A DNA stretch of 64,000 nucleotides from Amycolatopsis rifamycinica (GTDB taxonomy: Bacteria > Actinomycetota > Actinomycetes > Mycobacteriales > Pseudonocardiaceae): NCBI RefSeq assembly GCF_000695625.1, contig NZ_JMQI01000079.1, positions 1 through 64,000 on the forward strand. The letters are read 5' to 3'. Shown here one piece after another: positions 48,509 through 57,530 of the stretch. Both the position numbers and the translations under genes were made by a program. The notes under the pieces are model-generated. The model did no database searches and was not told the DNA's origin. It was given only the letters and a program-made list of their open reading frames with translations. Position 1 is the stretch's first letter. Every line of letters starts with the position of its first letter.

Positions 48509-49647
48509 CAGTGGCCGCCCCAGACGCGGTCGGCCGTGGCGACGATCAGCTCCAGCTTGCGCAGCTGATCGTCCGGGGTGAGGTCGTTGCCTTCCTCCGT
48601 CGAGGAAAAGCCGCACTGCGGGGACAGGCACAGGCGGTCGATGTCGACATAGCGCGAAGCCTCTTCGATCCGCCGCACCAGCACGTCCGGGTCCTCCAGC
48701 TCCGGCCGCTTGGTCGTGACCAGGCCGAGCACCACCTTCTTGTCCTTCGGCACGAACCGCAGCGGCTCGAACCCGCCGGACCGTTCGTCGTCGTACTCCA
48801 GGAAGAACCCGTCGACGGCGAGTTCGCCGAACAGCGCCTCCGCGACGAACTCGTAGCTGCCCTCCGCGGCCCACGACGAGCGGAAGTTGCCGCGGCACAG
48901 GTGGGTTGTCACGGTCAGGCCGTCCGGACGGCCTTCGAGCGCCGCGTTCATCGTCGCGATGTTGCGCAGGTGCTGGGTGTCCGGGTCGCCGCCCATCCGC
49001 GCGACGAGCTCGCGCTGCGCCGGGTCGTTCAGGTAGGCGAGGCTCGTGTCGTCGAGCTGCAGGTACCGGCAGCCGAGGCCGGCCATCGCGCTGACCTGCT
49101 GCCGGTAGGCCGCGCTGAGGTCGGCGAAGAACTCCTCGAGGTCCGGGTAGACGCTCTCGCTGACCGCGGCCCGGCCGCCGCGGTAGTAGACCATGCTCGG
49201 CGACGGGATGGTCAGCTTCGGCGTCACGCCCGGGTCCACATGGGACTGCAGGAACCCGAAGTGGTCGGCGAAGATCGGCTCGTCGAGCCGCACCTTGCCG
49301 TCGACCTGCAGCCCCGGCGGGCTGAACTCGAGATCGCCCGCCAGGTTGTGGAACTTGACGTGCAGCCGCTGGTCGCTCTTCGAGATGCCGCCGAGCGCGT
49401 AGATGAAGTCCATGTGCCAGGAAGCGCGCCGGAACTCGCCGTCGGTCGCCGAGCTCAGCCCGGCGGCCTTCTGCATCTTGATCACGTCGCGGATCGCGTC
49501 GTCCTCGACCGCGCGGAGCTGCTCCGCGCCGATCTCACCGCTTTCATGCCGCCGTCGCGCGTCGCGCAGCACCGGGGGCCGCAGCAGGCTCCCCACGTGA
49601 TCGGCGCGAAACGGCGGGCCCACCTGGGAAATGCCACCCGAAGTCAT
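48508..49647 (-). CDS. Cobalamin-independent methionine synthase (MetE C-terminal) family protein
   Basis: The 379-residue protein has only the catalytic barrel of MetE. Zinc-ligand motifs THLCRGNF (His and Cys, about residue 235) and SPQCGFSS (Cys, about 340) and the RADHVGSLLRP start are visible. Such short proteins often act in other methyl or sulfur transfers, not in main methionine synthesis. It precedes and overlaps the NIPSNAP-like gene. Confidence 0.8.
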   Translation of the reverse strand: MTSGGISQVGPPFRADHVGSLLRPPVLRDARRRHESGEIGAEQLRAVEDDAIRDVIKMQKAAGLSSATDGEFRRASWHMDFIYALGGISKSDQRLHVKFHNLAGDLEFSPPGLQVDGKVRLDEPIFADHFGFLQSHVDPGVTPKLTIPSPSMVYYRGGRAAVSESVYPDLEEFFADLSAAYRQQVSAMAGLGCRYLQLDDTSLAYLNDPAQRELVARMGGDPDTQHLRNIATMNAALEGRPDGLTVTTHLCRGNFRSSWAAEGSYEFVAEALFGELAVDGFFLEYDDERSGGFEPLRFVPKDKKVVLGLVTTKRPELEDPDVLVRRIEEASRYVDIDRLCLSPQCGFSSTEEGNDLTPDDQLRKLELIVATADRVWGGH

Positions 49648-49766
49648 GCACCGATGGTCACACATTCCCGGCCTTCGCGCCGCCCCCCGAAACACGATGA
49701 TCACGTCCGGGACTTGCCACCGTCACCGGCACCGCGTTGGCTGTGCCCCGGGAAAGGGGCGTGATC

Positions 49767-51089
49767 ATGGCGAAACACCCGGTCGACGAGGTACTGCCCG
49801 CGGGACGGCTCGCGCTGCTCGGCCTCCAGCACATGTCGATCATGTACGCCGGTTCGGTCGCGGTGCCGCTGATCGTCGGCAGCGCGCTCAAGCTCGACCC
49901 GGCGACGATCGGGCTGCTGGTCAACGCCGATCTGCTGGTCGCGGGCATCGCGACGCTGGTACAGGCGGTCGGCATCGGGAAGCTGCTGGGCATCCGGCTG
50001 CCGGTGGTGGCGGGCGCGACGTTCACCGTCGTCAACCCGATGATCCTGATCGCGTCCCAGTACGGCCTGCCCGCCGTCTACGGCGCGATGCTCGCCTCGG
50101 GCGTGTTCGGGCTGCTCATCGCGAAGCCGTTCGCGAAGCTGATCCGGTTCTTCCCGCCACTGGTCACCGGGACGCTGCTGCTGGTCATCGGCGTCTCACT
50201 GCTCGGCCCGGGCGCGGCGATGATCGCCGGCCACGACCCGGCGTCCCCGGACTACGCGGCGCCGTCCCACATCGGGCTGGCGTTCGGCGTGCTCGCGCTG
50301 CTCGTGCTCTTCACCCGCGTGCTGCGCGGGTTCGCCAACCAGATCGGGCCGCTGCTCGCGCTGGCCATCGGGCTGGTCGTGGCGATCCCGATGGGCCTGG
50401 TGCACTGGGACGGGCTGGGCGCGGCCGGCTGGTTCGGGCTGGCGTCGCCGTTCCACTTCGGCGCCCCGGCGTTCCCGGTCGCGGCCATCCTGTCGATGTG
50501 CGTGGTCATGCTGGTGACGTTCACCGAGTCGACCGCCGACATGATCGCGGTCGGCGAGATCACCGGGCGCCCGCCGACCGACGCCGACCTCGCGCGCGGC
50601 CTGGCCACCGACGGCGTCTCGGCCGTGCTCGGCGGGGTGATGAACTCCTTCCCGGACACGGCGTTCGCGCAGAACGTCGGCCTGGTGCGGATGACCGGCG
50701 TGCGCAGCCGCTGGGTCGTCGCGGTGACGGGCGGGATCCTGGTGCTGATGGGCCTGGTGCCGAAGATCGGCGCGTTCATCGCGGCCATCCCGGAGCCGGT
50801 GATCGGCGGGGTCGCGGTGGTGATGTTCGCGATGGTCGCCGCGGTCGGCGCCCAGAACCTCCGGACGGTCGAGTTCTCGGGCAACCACAACACGTTCATC
50901 GTCGCGGTGGCCCTCGGCGTCGGCCTCCTGCCGGCGTTCGCACCGGACATCTTCAAGCACTTCCCGGCGTGGCTGCAGACGATCTGCGGCAGCTCGATCA
51001 CGGTGGCGGCGGTGCTGGCGTTCGCGCTGAACCTGCTGTTCAACCACCTCGGCCGGCGCGCGGAGCCGGACCTGCTCGAAGCGCCGTGA
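49767..51089 (+). CDS. NCS2-family xanthine/uracil permease
   Basis: The 440-residue protein has about 12 to 14 hydrophobic segments and the NCS2 motifs LQHMSIMYAGSVAVPLIVG, FTESTADMIAVGEITGRP and FPDTAFAQNVGLVRMTGV. It should import purine or pyrimidine bases with a proton or cation. ATG 49767 has AAAGGGGC upstream; GTG 49761 is an alternative. Its 3' end overlaps the convergent TetR gene by 50 bases. Confidence 0.9.
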   Translation: MAKHPVDEVLPAGRLALLGLQHMSIMYAGSVAVPLIVGSALKLDPATIGLLVNADLLVAGIATLVQAVGIGKLLGIRLPVVAGATFTVVNPMILIASQYGLPAVYGAMLASGVFGLLIAKPFAKLIRFFPPLVTGTLLLVIGVSLLGPGAAMIAGHDPASPDYAAPSHIGLAFGVLALLVLFTRVLRGFANQIGPLLALAIGLVVAIPMGLVHWDGLGAAGWFGLASPFHFGAPAFPVAAILSMCVVMLVTFTESTADMIAVGEITGRPPTDADLARGLATDGVSAVLGGVMNSFPDTAFAQNVGLVRMTGVRSRWVVAVTGGILVLMGLVPKIGAFIAAIPEPVIGGVAVVMFAMVAAVGAQNLRTVEFSGNHNTFIVAVALGVGLLPAFAPDIFKHFPAWLQTICGSSITVAAVLAFALNLLFNHLGRRAEPDLLEAP

Positions 51090-51615
51090 ACAACCGGTCG
51101 ACGAGCCCGGCCGCCGTCCCCGGTCCGATCGGACGCCGGAACAGCACGCGCAGGTAGAGCGGGGCCAGGACGAAGTCGAGCACCTCGTCCACCGTCGGCA
51201 CCGGCTCGCCGCGCCCCTCGGCCCGGTCGAGGGCGGCCTGCAGGTCCTCCCCGCGGGCGCGCAGGTACTCCACCGGCTGCTCGGCCGGGCCCATCGTCGC
51301 GACCAGGGCGCGGAGCAGGATCTGGCCGTGCCGGTCGCGCATCGCGTGTTCGACGCCCTCGGCCCAGCCGAGCAGGTCGCCGCGCAGCGAGCCGGTGTCC
51401 GGAATCGGTGACGTCGACCGCAGGCGCGTCACCGCCGCGTCGAGCAGGAGCGCTTCGCGGCTGCCCCAGCGCCGGTAGATGCTCGTCGGGTTGACGCCCG
51501 CCCGCTCGGCGATCTTCGGGATCGCCGCGTCGATTTCGCCGGCGGCGAGCAACTCGACGACGGCGTCGTGCACCGCGTCGCGGACACGGGCGCTGCGGCC
51601 GCCGGGTCGGGTCAT
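51040..51615 (-). CDS. TetR-family transcriptional regulator
   Basis: The 191-residue product has the TetR head (VRDAVHDAVVELLAAGEIDA and IPKIAERAGVNPTSIYRRWG) and a C-terminal domain of the TetR_C_16-like type. It is divergent from a PPOX/F420-type flavin gene over an 87-base gap that carries AAAGC/GCTTT repeats. ATG 51615 fits a leaderless start. Its 3' end overlaps the NCS2 permease. Confidence 0.85.
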   Translation of the reverse strand: MTRPGGRSARVRDAVHDAVVELLAAGEIDAAIPKIAERAGVNPTSIYRRWGSREALLLDAAVTRLRSTSPIPDTGSLRGDLLGWAEGVEHAMRDRHGQILLRALVATMGPAEQPVEYLRARGEDLQAALDRAEGRGEPVPTVDEVLDFVLAPLYLRVLFRRPIGPGTAAGLVDRLFTALRAGPAPRAGRGG

Positions 51616-51621
51616 GCGCTC

Positions 51622-51627
51622 ATCCTA
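51622..51627 (-). promoter_or_regulatory. Candidate -10 box of a leaderless TetR transcript
   Basis: On the minus strand TAGGAT is followed by 6 bases and ATG 51615. Confidence 0.45.
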
Positions 51628-51690
51628 AAGCGAAACTGTTTGCTTTTGTGGTCGGCCCCCGGCTAGCCTTAAGTCAAAGCGATTGGCTTT
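51627..51690. promoter_or_regulatory. Paired AAAGC/GCTTT operator-like sites
   Basis: AAAGC (51627-51631) and GCTTT (51642-51646) are 10 bases apart; AAAGC (51676-51680) and GCTTT (51686-51690) are 5 bases apart. Both lie between the divergent TetR and PPOX genes and overlap their promoters. Confidence 0.45.
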
Positions 51691-51702
51691 AAGGAGACCG
51701 GG

Positions 51703-52155
51703 ATGGCTCGCAAGATGACCAAGGAAGAGCGCGAAGCGTTCCTCGCCGAGCCGCAGGTCGGCGTGCTCAGCGTCGCGGCCGAGCCCGGGCGGGCGCCGCT
51801 GACCACGCCGATCTGGTACCGCTACGAGCCGGGTGGTGACGTCGTCGTGATGACGTCACCCGGGTCGCGGAAAGCCCGGCTGATCGAGGCGGCCTGCCGG
51901 TTCGCGCTCTGCGTCCAGCAGCAGGACGGCGTCTACAAGTACGTCTCGGTCGAGGGCCCGGTGGTGGATTCGTGGCCGATGACGAAGGCGGAGCGGCACG
52001 AGATGGCCGCCCGCTACCTGCCGCCGGGGGTGAGCGAGGCGTACACCGACGCGACCGACGAAGCCCACGGGCGCAACATCGCGCTCGTGATGCGCCCGGA
52101 GCGCTGGAACACCTCGGACTTCAGCGACCTCGCGGACGAGCTCACCAGCAGATGA
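51703..52155 (+). CDS. Pyridoxamine-5'-phosphate-oxidase-fold flavin protein
   Basis: The 150-residue protein has the split-barrel pattern: EAFLAEPQVGVLSVAAEPGR, TTPIWYRYEPGGDVVVMTSP, SRKARLIEAACRFALCVQQQ and VSVEGPVVDSWPM. Members bind FMN or F420 and reduce small molecules. RBS AAGGAG is 6 bases before ATG 51703. Its last 14 bases overlap the convergent gene. Likely controlled by the divergent TetR. Confidence 0.8.
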   Translation: MARKMTKEEREAFLAEPQVGVLSVAAEPGRAPLTTPIWYRYEPGGDVVVMTSPGSRKARLIEAACRFALCVQQQDGVYKYVSVEGPVVDSWPMTKAERHEMAARYLPPGVSEAYTDATDEAHGRNIALVMRPERWNTSDFSDLADELTSR

Positions 52156-52684
52156 TCACCAGGACGCAGGACGGCTCGGATCGCGGCGTGGTGGTCTGGG
52201 TCGGCGGGCGACCGCTGGCCGACGGCGGGTTTCTCGGCGGTGTCGTCGTCGCGCTGCCGGTGGCCGGAGGTTCGGAACCCGACGCCGTGGTGGTGGGGTT
52301 CGCCGTTCCGGTGCCGGTGCTTTCGGTGGTGGCCGGGTCGCGGCCCGGCACCTCGGTGACGGTGCCGCGGTGCTCGTTCGACGCCGTGACGACGTCGCCG
52401 CCGGTGCCGCCGCCGATCCCGCCGTCGGGCGGCGAGTCCGTGGCCTGGTCGGCGCCGCCCAGCCCGGTGGTGCGCTGCGGGAAGGGGATGACCTGGATCT
52501 GGTCGACCGGGGAGGCGTCCTGGCGTTCCTTGCCGCCGAAGGCGACCAGGGTCGCGGCGGCGCCGCAGCCCACGATGACGGCGAGCATCACCGCGACCAC
52601 CCGCCACCGCGACTGGCCGGGTCCCGGACGGTCGCCCCAGCCCTCGCGCACGAGCAGCTCGGCGACCGATACCTCGTCGTTCAC
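52142..52684 (-). CDS. Membrane-anchored Ser/Thr/Pro-rich protein
   Basis: The 180-residue product has a short cytoplasmic start (MNDEVSVAELLVREGWGDRP), one membrane segment (about residues 29-50) and a long Gly/Thr/Pro-rich outer part. The last residues CVLVIICW are unusually hydrophobic with two Cys. No family is recognised. A similar short-cytoplasm, TM, disordered-tail layout is seen at 63241-63723. Confidence 0.6.
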   Translation of the reverse strand: MNDEVSVAELLVREGWGDRPGPGQSRWRVVAVMLAVIVGCGAAATLVAFGGKERQDASPVDQIQVIPFPQRTTGLGGADQATDSPPDGGIGGGTGGDVVTASNEHRGTVTEVPGRDPATTESTGTGTANPTTTASGSEPPATGSATTTPPRNPPSASGRPPTQTTTPRSEPSCVLVIICW

Positions 52685-52841
52685 CCCGGCAGACCTTCCC
52701 GAAAGGCCTTTCGGCCGACATCGTGGCCGTATTCTTACCGTAAAAAGACCCCGAACGGGTGAAGCAACGGCAAAAATTCGTCACGTAATGCAAGATCTGA
52801 CGGTGAGTGACATCCACAGCGTTTTCTAAGCTGACGCTCGT

Positions 52842-52847
52842 GATACT
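52842..52847 (+). promoter_or_regulatory. Candidate -10 box of a leaderless rhomboid-like transcript
   Basis: GATACT is followed by 6 bases and ATG 52854; no Shine-Dalgarno sequence is present. Confidence 0.45.
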
Positions 52848-52853
52848 CGCAGC

Positions 52854-53564
52854 ATGACCACCGAAGCTCGGCCCATGCTGCTGAGAGCCGACCGGCCCGT
52901 CACGGTCGCCCGCCGGTGGTCGTTGCTCCGGTACGTCCCCAACCCGAAGACGACCCCGTTCACCTTCGGTTACCTGATCGTCCTGCTCGGCACGACGCTG
53001 CTGCTCGAGTTCGCCGACCCGGCGGTGACGACCCGGCTGCTCGAGCTGTCCAGCACCGACGCCCACAACCTGGGGCGCCGGCCGCTCACCTCGCTGCTGA
53101 CCAGCGCGATCTGGCTGTCCGGCGAGAGCTGGTTCGCCTACGCGCTGATCTTCGCGGTCGCCGTCGCGCCGCTGGAACGCCGGTTCGGGGCCCGCCGCGC
53201 GGCGCTGGTGTTCTTCGCCGGCCACGTCGTGGCCACGCTCGTCACCGAGCTGCCGGTGATGGCCTTGATCAGCGCGCACGTGCTGCCGCACTCGGCCGGA
53301 CACTGGCTCGACCTCGGGGTCAGCTACGGCTTCTTCACCACCGCCGGCGCGCTGGTGTTCCTCGCGCCCGGCTACGTGCGCCTGCTCGCGCTGGCCGCGA
53401 CGGAGGCGTTCATCGCGGTGATCTGGCTGAGCGACGACCCGGGCAGCCTCGGCTCGGTCGTCACGCTGCTCGGGCACGCGTTCGCCGCGCACTTCGGGCT
53501 GCTGGTCTGCGGGCCGTGGCTGCGGGAGCGCATCCGCAGGCCGAGCCCGGATTCCGCCGGGTAG
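52854..53564 (+). CDS. Rhomboid-like integral membrane protein
   Basis: The 236-residue protein has about six hydrophobic segments. PFTFGYLIVLLGTTLLLEF, the middle FFAGHVVATLVTELPVM and the late LGHAFAAHFGLLVCG resemble rhomboid-like actinobacterial proteins. A clear GxSG catalytic serine is not seen, so a protease role is doubtful. It precedes a large signalling gene. Confidence 0.65.
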   Translation: MTTEARPMLLRADRPVTVARRWSLLRYVPNPKTTPFTFGYLIVLLGTTLLLEFADPAVTTRLLELSSTDAHNLGRRPLTSLLTSAIWLSGESWFAYALIFAVAVAPLERRFGARRAALVFFAGHVVATLVTELPVMALISAHVLPHSAGHWLDLGVSYGFFTTAGALVFLAPGYVRLLALAATEAFIAVIWLSDDPGSLGSVVTLLGHAFAAHFGLLVCGPWLRERIRRPSPDSAG

Positions 53565-53629
53565 GCAGGGACCGGAGTCGGTGGTGTAATCGACGGGCCA
53601 CACGCCGACTTCACGGGGGACGGACGCAC

Positions 53630-55951
53630 ATGCAGGCCGACTCGCTCGCCCAGCTGGTCGAGCTGAGTCCGGACGCGATCTGCGTGCACGAGCACGGCGT
53701 GCTCACCTACGCCAACCGCGCGGCCCTCGAAAGTTTCGCCGCGCGCTCCGCCGACGAGGTCGTCGGCCGCCGGTTCACCGACTTCGTCGCCGAGGACTCG
53801 CGGCCCGCGGTGGTCGAGACCCTCGCCCGGCTGACCGAGCCGGGGCAGGCCAGTGAGCCCGTCGAAGCGCTGATGTCCCGGCTGGACGGCAGCAAGTTCG
53901 CCGTCGAGACGGTGCTGGTGCGCCTCGGCGGGGAGGCCGCGTACCAGGTCGTCATGCGCGACATCACGGCGAAGAAGGCGGCCGCCGACGCCCTCCGCTA
54001 CCAGGCCGCGCTGGTGTCGCACGTCAGCGACGCGCTGATCGCGACCACCGGCGAAGGCGTCGTGACCAGCTGGAACCCGGCCGCCGAGACGGTGTACGGC
54101 TGGACCGCGGCCGAGGCCGTCGGGCGGCGCGCGAGCGAGCTCGTCGGCGCCCCGCTCGACCTGCCGGCCATCCGGCGCGGCGGCGGCGTCGCGGAGGCGG
54201 TGCACCGGCGGCGGGACGGCGCGCCGCTGGCCGTCCGCGTCTCGGCCGCCGAGATGAACGACGGCTACGTGCTCGTCTGCGCCGACGAAACGGCGCGGCG
54301 GCGGGCCGAGCAGAACTACCGGACGGTGGTCGCGTCCCTCGACGAAGGCGTGCTCGTGATGGGCGCCGGCGGGCTCATCGAAGCGGCGAACCCGGCGGCC
54401 TGCCGGATCCTCGGCGTCGCCGAAGCCGACCTGATCGGCGTCCCGTGCCACACGTTGACGCTGTTCACCGAGTCCGGGCAGTGGATCCCGCCGGACGAGA
54501 TGCCGTCGGTGCGGACGCGGCGGACCGGCGTCACGCACAACGGCCTGGTCGTCCGCCTGCGCCGGCCGGACGGCCGCGACGTCTGGGTGTCGCTGACCTC
54601 GCGGCTGCTCGCCTCGGACGACCCGGCGGCGATGGCCGTGGTCACGTCGTTCACCGACATCACCGAGACCCGCGCGATCAGCGCGCAGCTCGCGCACGAC
54701 GCCACCCACGACCCGCTGACCCGGCTGGCGAACCGGACCTTGGTGCTCGGCAGGCTCGACGTCCGCGAGCGGGGCGCGGTCACCGTGCTGTTCCTCGACC
54801 TGGACAAGTTCAAGGTCATCAACGACTCGCTGGGGCACCCGGTCGGCGACCAGGTGCTGCGGATCGTCGGGGAGCGCCTGCGCCGCGGCTCGGGTCGCGA
54901 CGACCTGGTCGGGCGGCTGGGCGGCGACGAGTTCGTCGTCGTCACCGCCGAGGTCACCGATCCGGGCGAGGTCCGCGCCCTGGCCGAGCACCTGCGGGCC
55001 GTGCTGGCCGAGCCGATCGGCGTCCTGGGCAGGCAGCTGCACCTCGACGCGAGCATCGGCGTCGTGCTCGTCGGCCGCGACGACCGCCGCAGCGCCGAAG
55101 ACCTGCTGCGCGACGCGGATGTCGCGATGTACCAGGCGAAGGCGCTCGGCCGGGGCCGCCACCACTTCTTCGACGTCAGCCTGCGCGAGTGGGTGCAGCG
55201 GCGGCTGCGGATGGAGCAGGACCTGCGCGACGCCGTCCACGACGGCCAGCTGTGGCCCGCGTACCAGCCGGTCGTCGACCTGCGGACCGGCGAGATGGTC
55301 GCGGTCGAGGCGCTGATGCGGTGGACGCACCCCCGCCAGGGCGCGATCTCGCCGGCGGAGTTCATCCCGCTCGCCGAGGAGAGCGACCTGATCAACGTGA
55401 TCGGCAAGGAGATGCTGCGCGCGACGACCCGCGAACTCGCCGCGTGGCGCGCGCGGGGCCTGGACCTGACGCTGAAGGTCAACCTCTCCACCCGCCAGCT
55501 CGACGACCCGCACCTGGTCACCGCGGTCCAGGACGCGCTGGCGGAGACCGGGCTGCCCGCGGCCGCGCTGTGCCTGGAGGTCACCGAAAGCGCGTTGATG
55601 CGCGACCAGGAAGCGGCCGCCGAGGTGCTGGCGTCCCTGCGATCACTAGGCGTGCTGCTGGCGATCGACGACTTCGGCACCGGGTATTCGTCGCTCGCCC
55701 AGCTGCGCCGGCTGACCCTGGACACGCTGAAGATCGACCGCTCGTTCATCACCGGGATCGCCGAGTCACGCGACGCGGAGGCGATCGTCACGAGCATCAT
55801 CGCGATGGCCCACGCGGTGGACCTGACGGTGATCGCCGAAGGCGTCGAGTCGGCGGAGCAGCTGGAGCTGCTCCGCGCGCTCGGCTGCGACCAGGCGCAG
55901 GGCTACCACCTCGGCCGCCCGGTGCCGGCGGCCGAGCTGTTCGGTCAGTAG
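53630..55951 (+). CDS. PAS-GGDEF-EAL cyclic-di-GMP signalling protein
   Basis: The 773-residue protein has three PAS-like modules (about 5-120, 125-225 and 230-350), a GGDEF domain with an intact GGDEF at residues 431-435, and an EAL domain with VEALMRW at 559-565 and DDFGTGYSSLAQL later. It could make and break c-di-GMP. The inhibitory RxxD site before GGDEF is not present; the sequence there is GRDD. No membrane segment is seen. The frame is open upstream, but ATG 53630 starts the first PAS. Its 3' end overlaps the NAT gene by 7 bases. Confidence 0.9.
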   Translation: MQADSLAQLVELSPDAICVHEHGVLTYANRAALESFAARSADEVVGRRFTDFVAEDSRPAVVETLARLTEPGQASEPVEALMSRLDGSKFAVETVLVRLGGEAAYQVVMRDITAKKAAADALRYQAALVSHVSDALIATTGEGVVTSWNPAAETVYGWTAAEAVGRRASELVGAPLDLPAIRRGGGVAEAVHRRRDGAPLAVRVSAAEMNDGYVLVCADETARRRAEQNYRTVVASLDEGVLVMGAGGLIEAANPAACRILGVAEADLIGVPCHTLTLFTESGQWIPPDEMPSVRTRRTGVTHNGLVVRLRRPDGRDVWVSLTSRLLASDDPAAMAVVTSFTDITETRAISAQLAHDATHDPLTRLANRTLVLGRLDVRERGAVTVLFLDLDKFKVINDSLGHPVGDQVLRIVGERLRRGSGRDDLVGRLGGDEFVVVTAEVTDPGEVRALAEHLRAVLAEPIGVLGRQLHLDASIGVVLVGRDDRRSAEDLLRDADVAMYQAKALGRGRHHFFDVSLREWVQRRLRMEQDLRDAVHDGQLWPAYQPVVDLRTGEMVAVEALMRWTHPRQGAISPAEFIPLAEESDLINVIGKEMLRATTRELAAWRARGLDLTLKVNLSTRQLDDPHLVTAVQDALAETGLPAAALCLEVTESALMRDQEAAAEVLASLRSLGVLLAIDDFGTGYSSLAQLRRLTLDTLKIDRSFITGIAESRDAEAIVTSIIAMAHAVDLTVIAEGVESAEQLELLRALGCDQAQGYHLGRPVPAAELFGQ

Positions 55952-56736
55952 ACCTGCTTCAGCCGGGCCAGTTCGTCCCCGGTCAGCTCGACGCCGAGGT
56001 CCTTGAGGGTGGCGTCGAGCTCGTCAGGGGCGATGGTGGTGGTTTCGCTGCTGCCGTCGGGCTTTTCGACGGTGAGTTCCCGGCCGAGCAGCTTGCGGCT
56101 GATCCCCGGCTCGATCCGCATGATCACCAGCCGCCCGGTGAACGGCGACTTCGGGTGCGTTGAGGTGTAGTGGTGGTAAACCTCGTAGTCGATCGGGTGC
56201 ATTTCGTTGAGGCGGAATTCGAGGATGTCCTCGTCGCCCTTCTGCAGCGTCCACCAGCCGTTCTCGTGCCGGAGGCGGTGGAGCCACCCGGCCTGGTCGG
56301 TTTCCTGGCCGTCGACGAGCGGCATCGGCTCGACGATCCCGGCCCCGAACCCGACGTCGGCGAGGAACTGCCGGCCGTCCACGTCGACGACGAGCGTCAT
56401 GTGCGTGTAGGGCCCGGGCCGCCGCGGCTGCACACGCCCGGAGAGCCGGTGCACGGTGTAGCCGAGCCGCTCGAGGACGGCGGCGAAGAGGCCACTCTGT
56501 TCGTAGCAGTAGCCGCCCCGCCGCCGTCCGACGAGTTTCGCGCTGACGACGTCGAGCGAAATCCCCTGGTGCTGCTGGAGGACGACGTCGACGTTCTCGA
56601 ACGGCACGGCGGCGACGTGGGCCCGCATGAGTTCGGTCAGCGCGGCTTCGGAGGGCGCCCGCCGCGGCTGCCCGACGCGCGCGAGGTAGGCGTCGAGGTC
56701 GACGGCGTCGATGCCCCATTCCCCTTCAGTGGTCAT
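55945..56736 (-). CDS. nat: Arylamine N-acetyltransferase
   Basis: The 263-residue protein has the catalytic triad in order: Cys77 in RGGYCYEQ, His112 in YTHMTLV and Asp127 in FLADVGFG. NATs transfer acetyl from acetyl-CoA to arylamines or hydrazines in the cytoplasm and can act in antibiotic pathways. The length is normal. No biosynthetic partner is near. Confidence 0.9.
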   Translation of the reverse strand: MTTEGEWGIDAVDLDAYLARVGQPRRAPSEAALTELMRAHVAAVPFENVDVVLQQHQGISLDVVSAKLVGRRRGGYCYEQSGLFAAVLERLGYTVHRLSGRVQPRRPGPYTHMTLVVDVDGRQFLADVGFGAGIVEPMPLVDGQETDQAGWLHRLRHENGWWTLQKGDEDILEFRLNEMHPIDYEVYHHYTSTHPKSPFTGRLVIMRIEPGISRKLLGRELTVEKPDGSSETTTIAPDELDATLKDLGVELTGDELARLKQVY

Positions 56737-56769
56737 GGATCCATGGTGAAACCTCGAGTTCGATCGAGG

Positions 56770-57120
56770 TCAACCTTCGTGCACGACCTTCCGCACCTCG
56801 ACGGCGGTGTACTGCGCATCCGGGATCTTGGCGGCGAGCTCGACGGCCCGAGCTTCGCTCTCGACGTCGACGACGTAGTAGCCGCAGAGGAAGGCCTCGG
56901 ACTCGACGTAGCCGCCGTTCTTGGTCTGGGCAACACCGTTTTTGACCTGGACGGTCTTGGTGTCCCCGGGTTCGGCGAGCGCCTTGGTCTCGACCATCTC
57001 ACCGGACTCGGTGATGAGCTCGATGAAGGCCCCGTGTCCGGCGTAGACGGCGTTCTTCTGGTCGTCGGTGAGGGTGCCCCAGAGGGTGGGGTTCATGTGG
57101 AGGGTAAGGAGGTAACGCAT
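56770..57120 (-). CDS. YCII-related domain protein
   Basis: The 116-residue product starts MRYLLTLHMNPTLWGTL and has ESGEMVETKALAEPGDTKTV, then CGYYVVDVESEARAVELAAK and the C-terminal AVEVRKVV. This is the DGPFAE/YCII-related barrel seen near ECF sigma factors in actinomycetes; no sigma gene is adjacent here. GGGAG lies 7 bases before ATG 57120. Function is unknown. Confidence 0.8.
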   Translation of the reverse strand: MRYLLTLHMNPTLWGTLTDDQKNAVYAGHGAFIELITESGEMVETKALAEPGDTKTVQVKNGVAQTKNGGYVESEAFLCGYYVVDVESEARAVELAAKIPDAQYTAVEVRKVVHEG

Positions 57121-57255
57121 GTCCGGCTCCCCGTGTGTGGGTGGCGCCCCGGGTGGGCTGCCTTTCGCCGGTGGGTCGGGGCGGCTTTCGCGGACCGGAC
57201 ACGGAGGTTCTCGGTTCACTCGTTCGGCCTAACGCGCGTTGATTCGGGGCGCACG

Positions 57256-57293
57256 CGAAACAGCCCCCGCCGGGTTCGGTGGGGGCTGTTTCG
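57256..57293 (-). terminator. Hairpin terminator after the tRNA cluster
   Basis: CGAAACAGCCCCC (57256-57268) pairs with GGGGGCTGTTTCG (57281-57293), 12-base loop. It is 15 bases past the tRNA-Phe 3' end. Confidence 0.65.
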
Positions 57294-57307
57294 GCTGATC
57301 AGAACGG

Positions 57308-57381
57308 TGGCCAGGGCCGGGGTCGAACCGGCGACCTTCCGCTTTTCAGGCGGACGCTCGTACCAACTGAGCTACCTGGCC
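57308..57381 (-). tRNA. tRNA-Phe (GAA)
   Basis: On the minus strand the acceptor arms are GGCCAGG and CCTGGCC, the D-loop region has AGCTCAGTTGGTA, the anticodon loop CTGAAAA carries GAA and the T-arm has GGTTCGACC. The 3' CCA is not encoded. It is the last of three tRNAs. Confidence 0.95.
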
Positions 57382-57412
57382 GGGAACGCCGGCAAGGAGC
57401 CGAACGATCTTG

Positions 57413-57486
57413 CGACCCTGACGGGACTCGAACCCGCGACCTTCGCCGTGACAGGGCGACGCGCTAACCAACTGCGCCACAGGGCC
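57413..57486 (-). tRNA. tRNA-Asp (GTC)
   Basis: Acceptor arms GGCCCTG and CAGGGTC (one G-U pair), anticodon loop CTGTCAC with GTC, T-arm GGTTCGAGTCC, discriminator G as usual for Asp. CCA is not encoded. Confidence 0.95.
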
Positions 57487-57530
57487 TTGCGTTACTACAG
57501 TCTTGCTTTACTACGGTACTGCGTACTGCG

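Noticed and set aside
45485..48568. Very long open frames on the strand opposite real genes (for example over 1000 codons here, also 60878-63766)
   Set aside because: They are shadows produced by GC-rich codon bias; their translations are Arg/Gly/His/Pro-rich and match no family.
57487..57530. A fourth tRNA or processing element in the tRNA spacer
   Set aside because: The 44-base spacer holds only TACTGCG/TTACTAC repeats and cannot fold as a tRNA.
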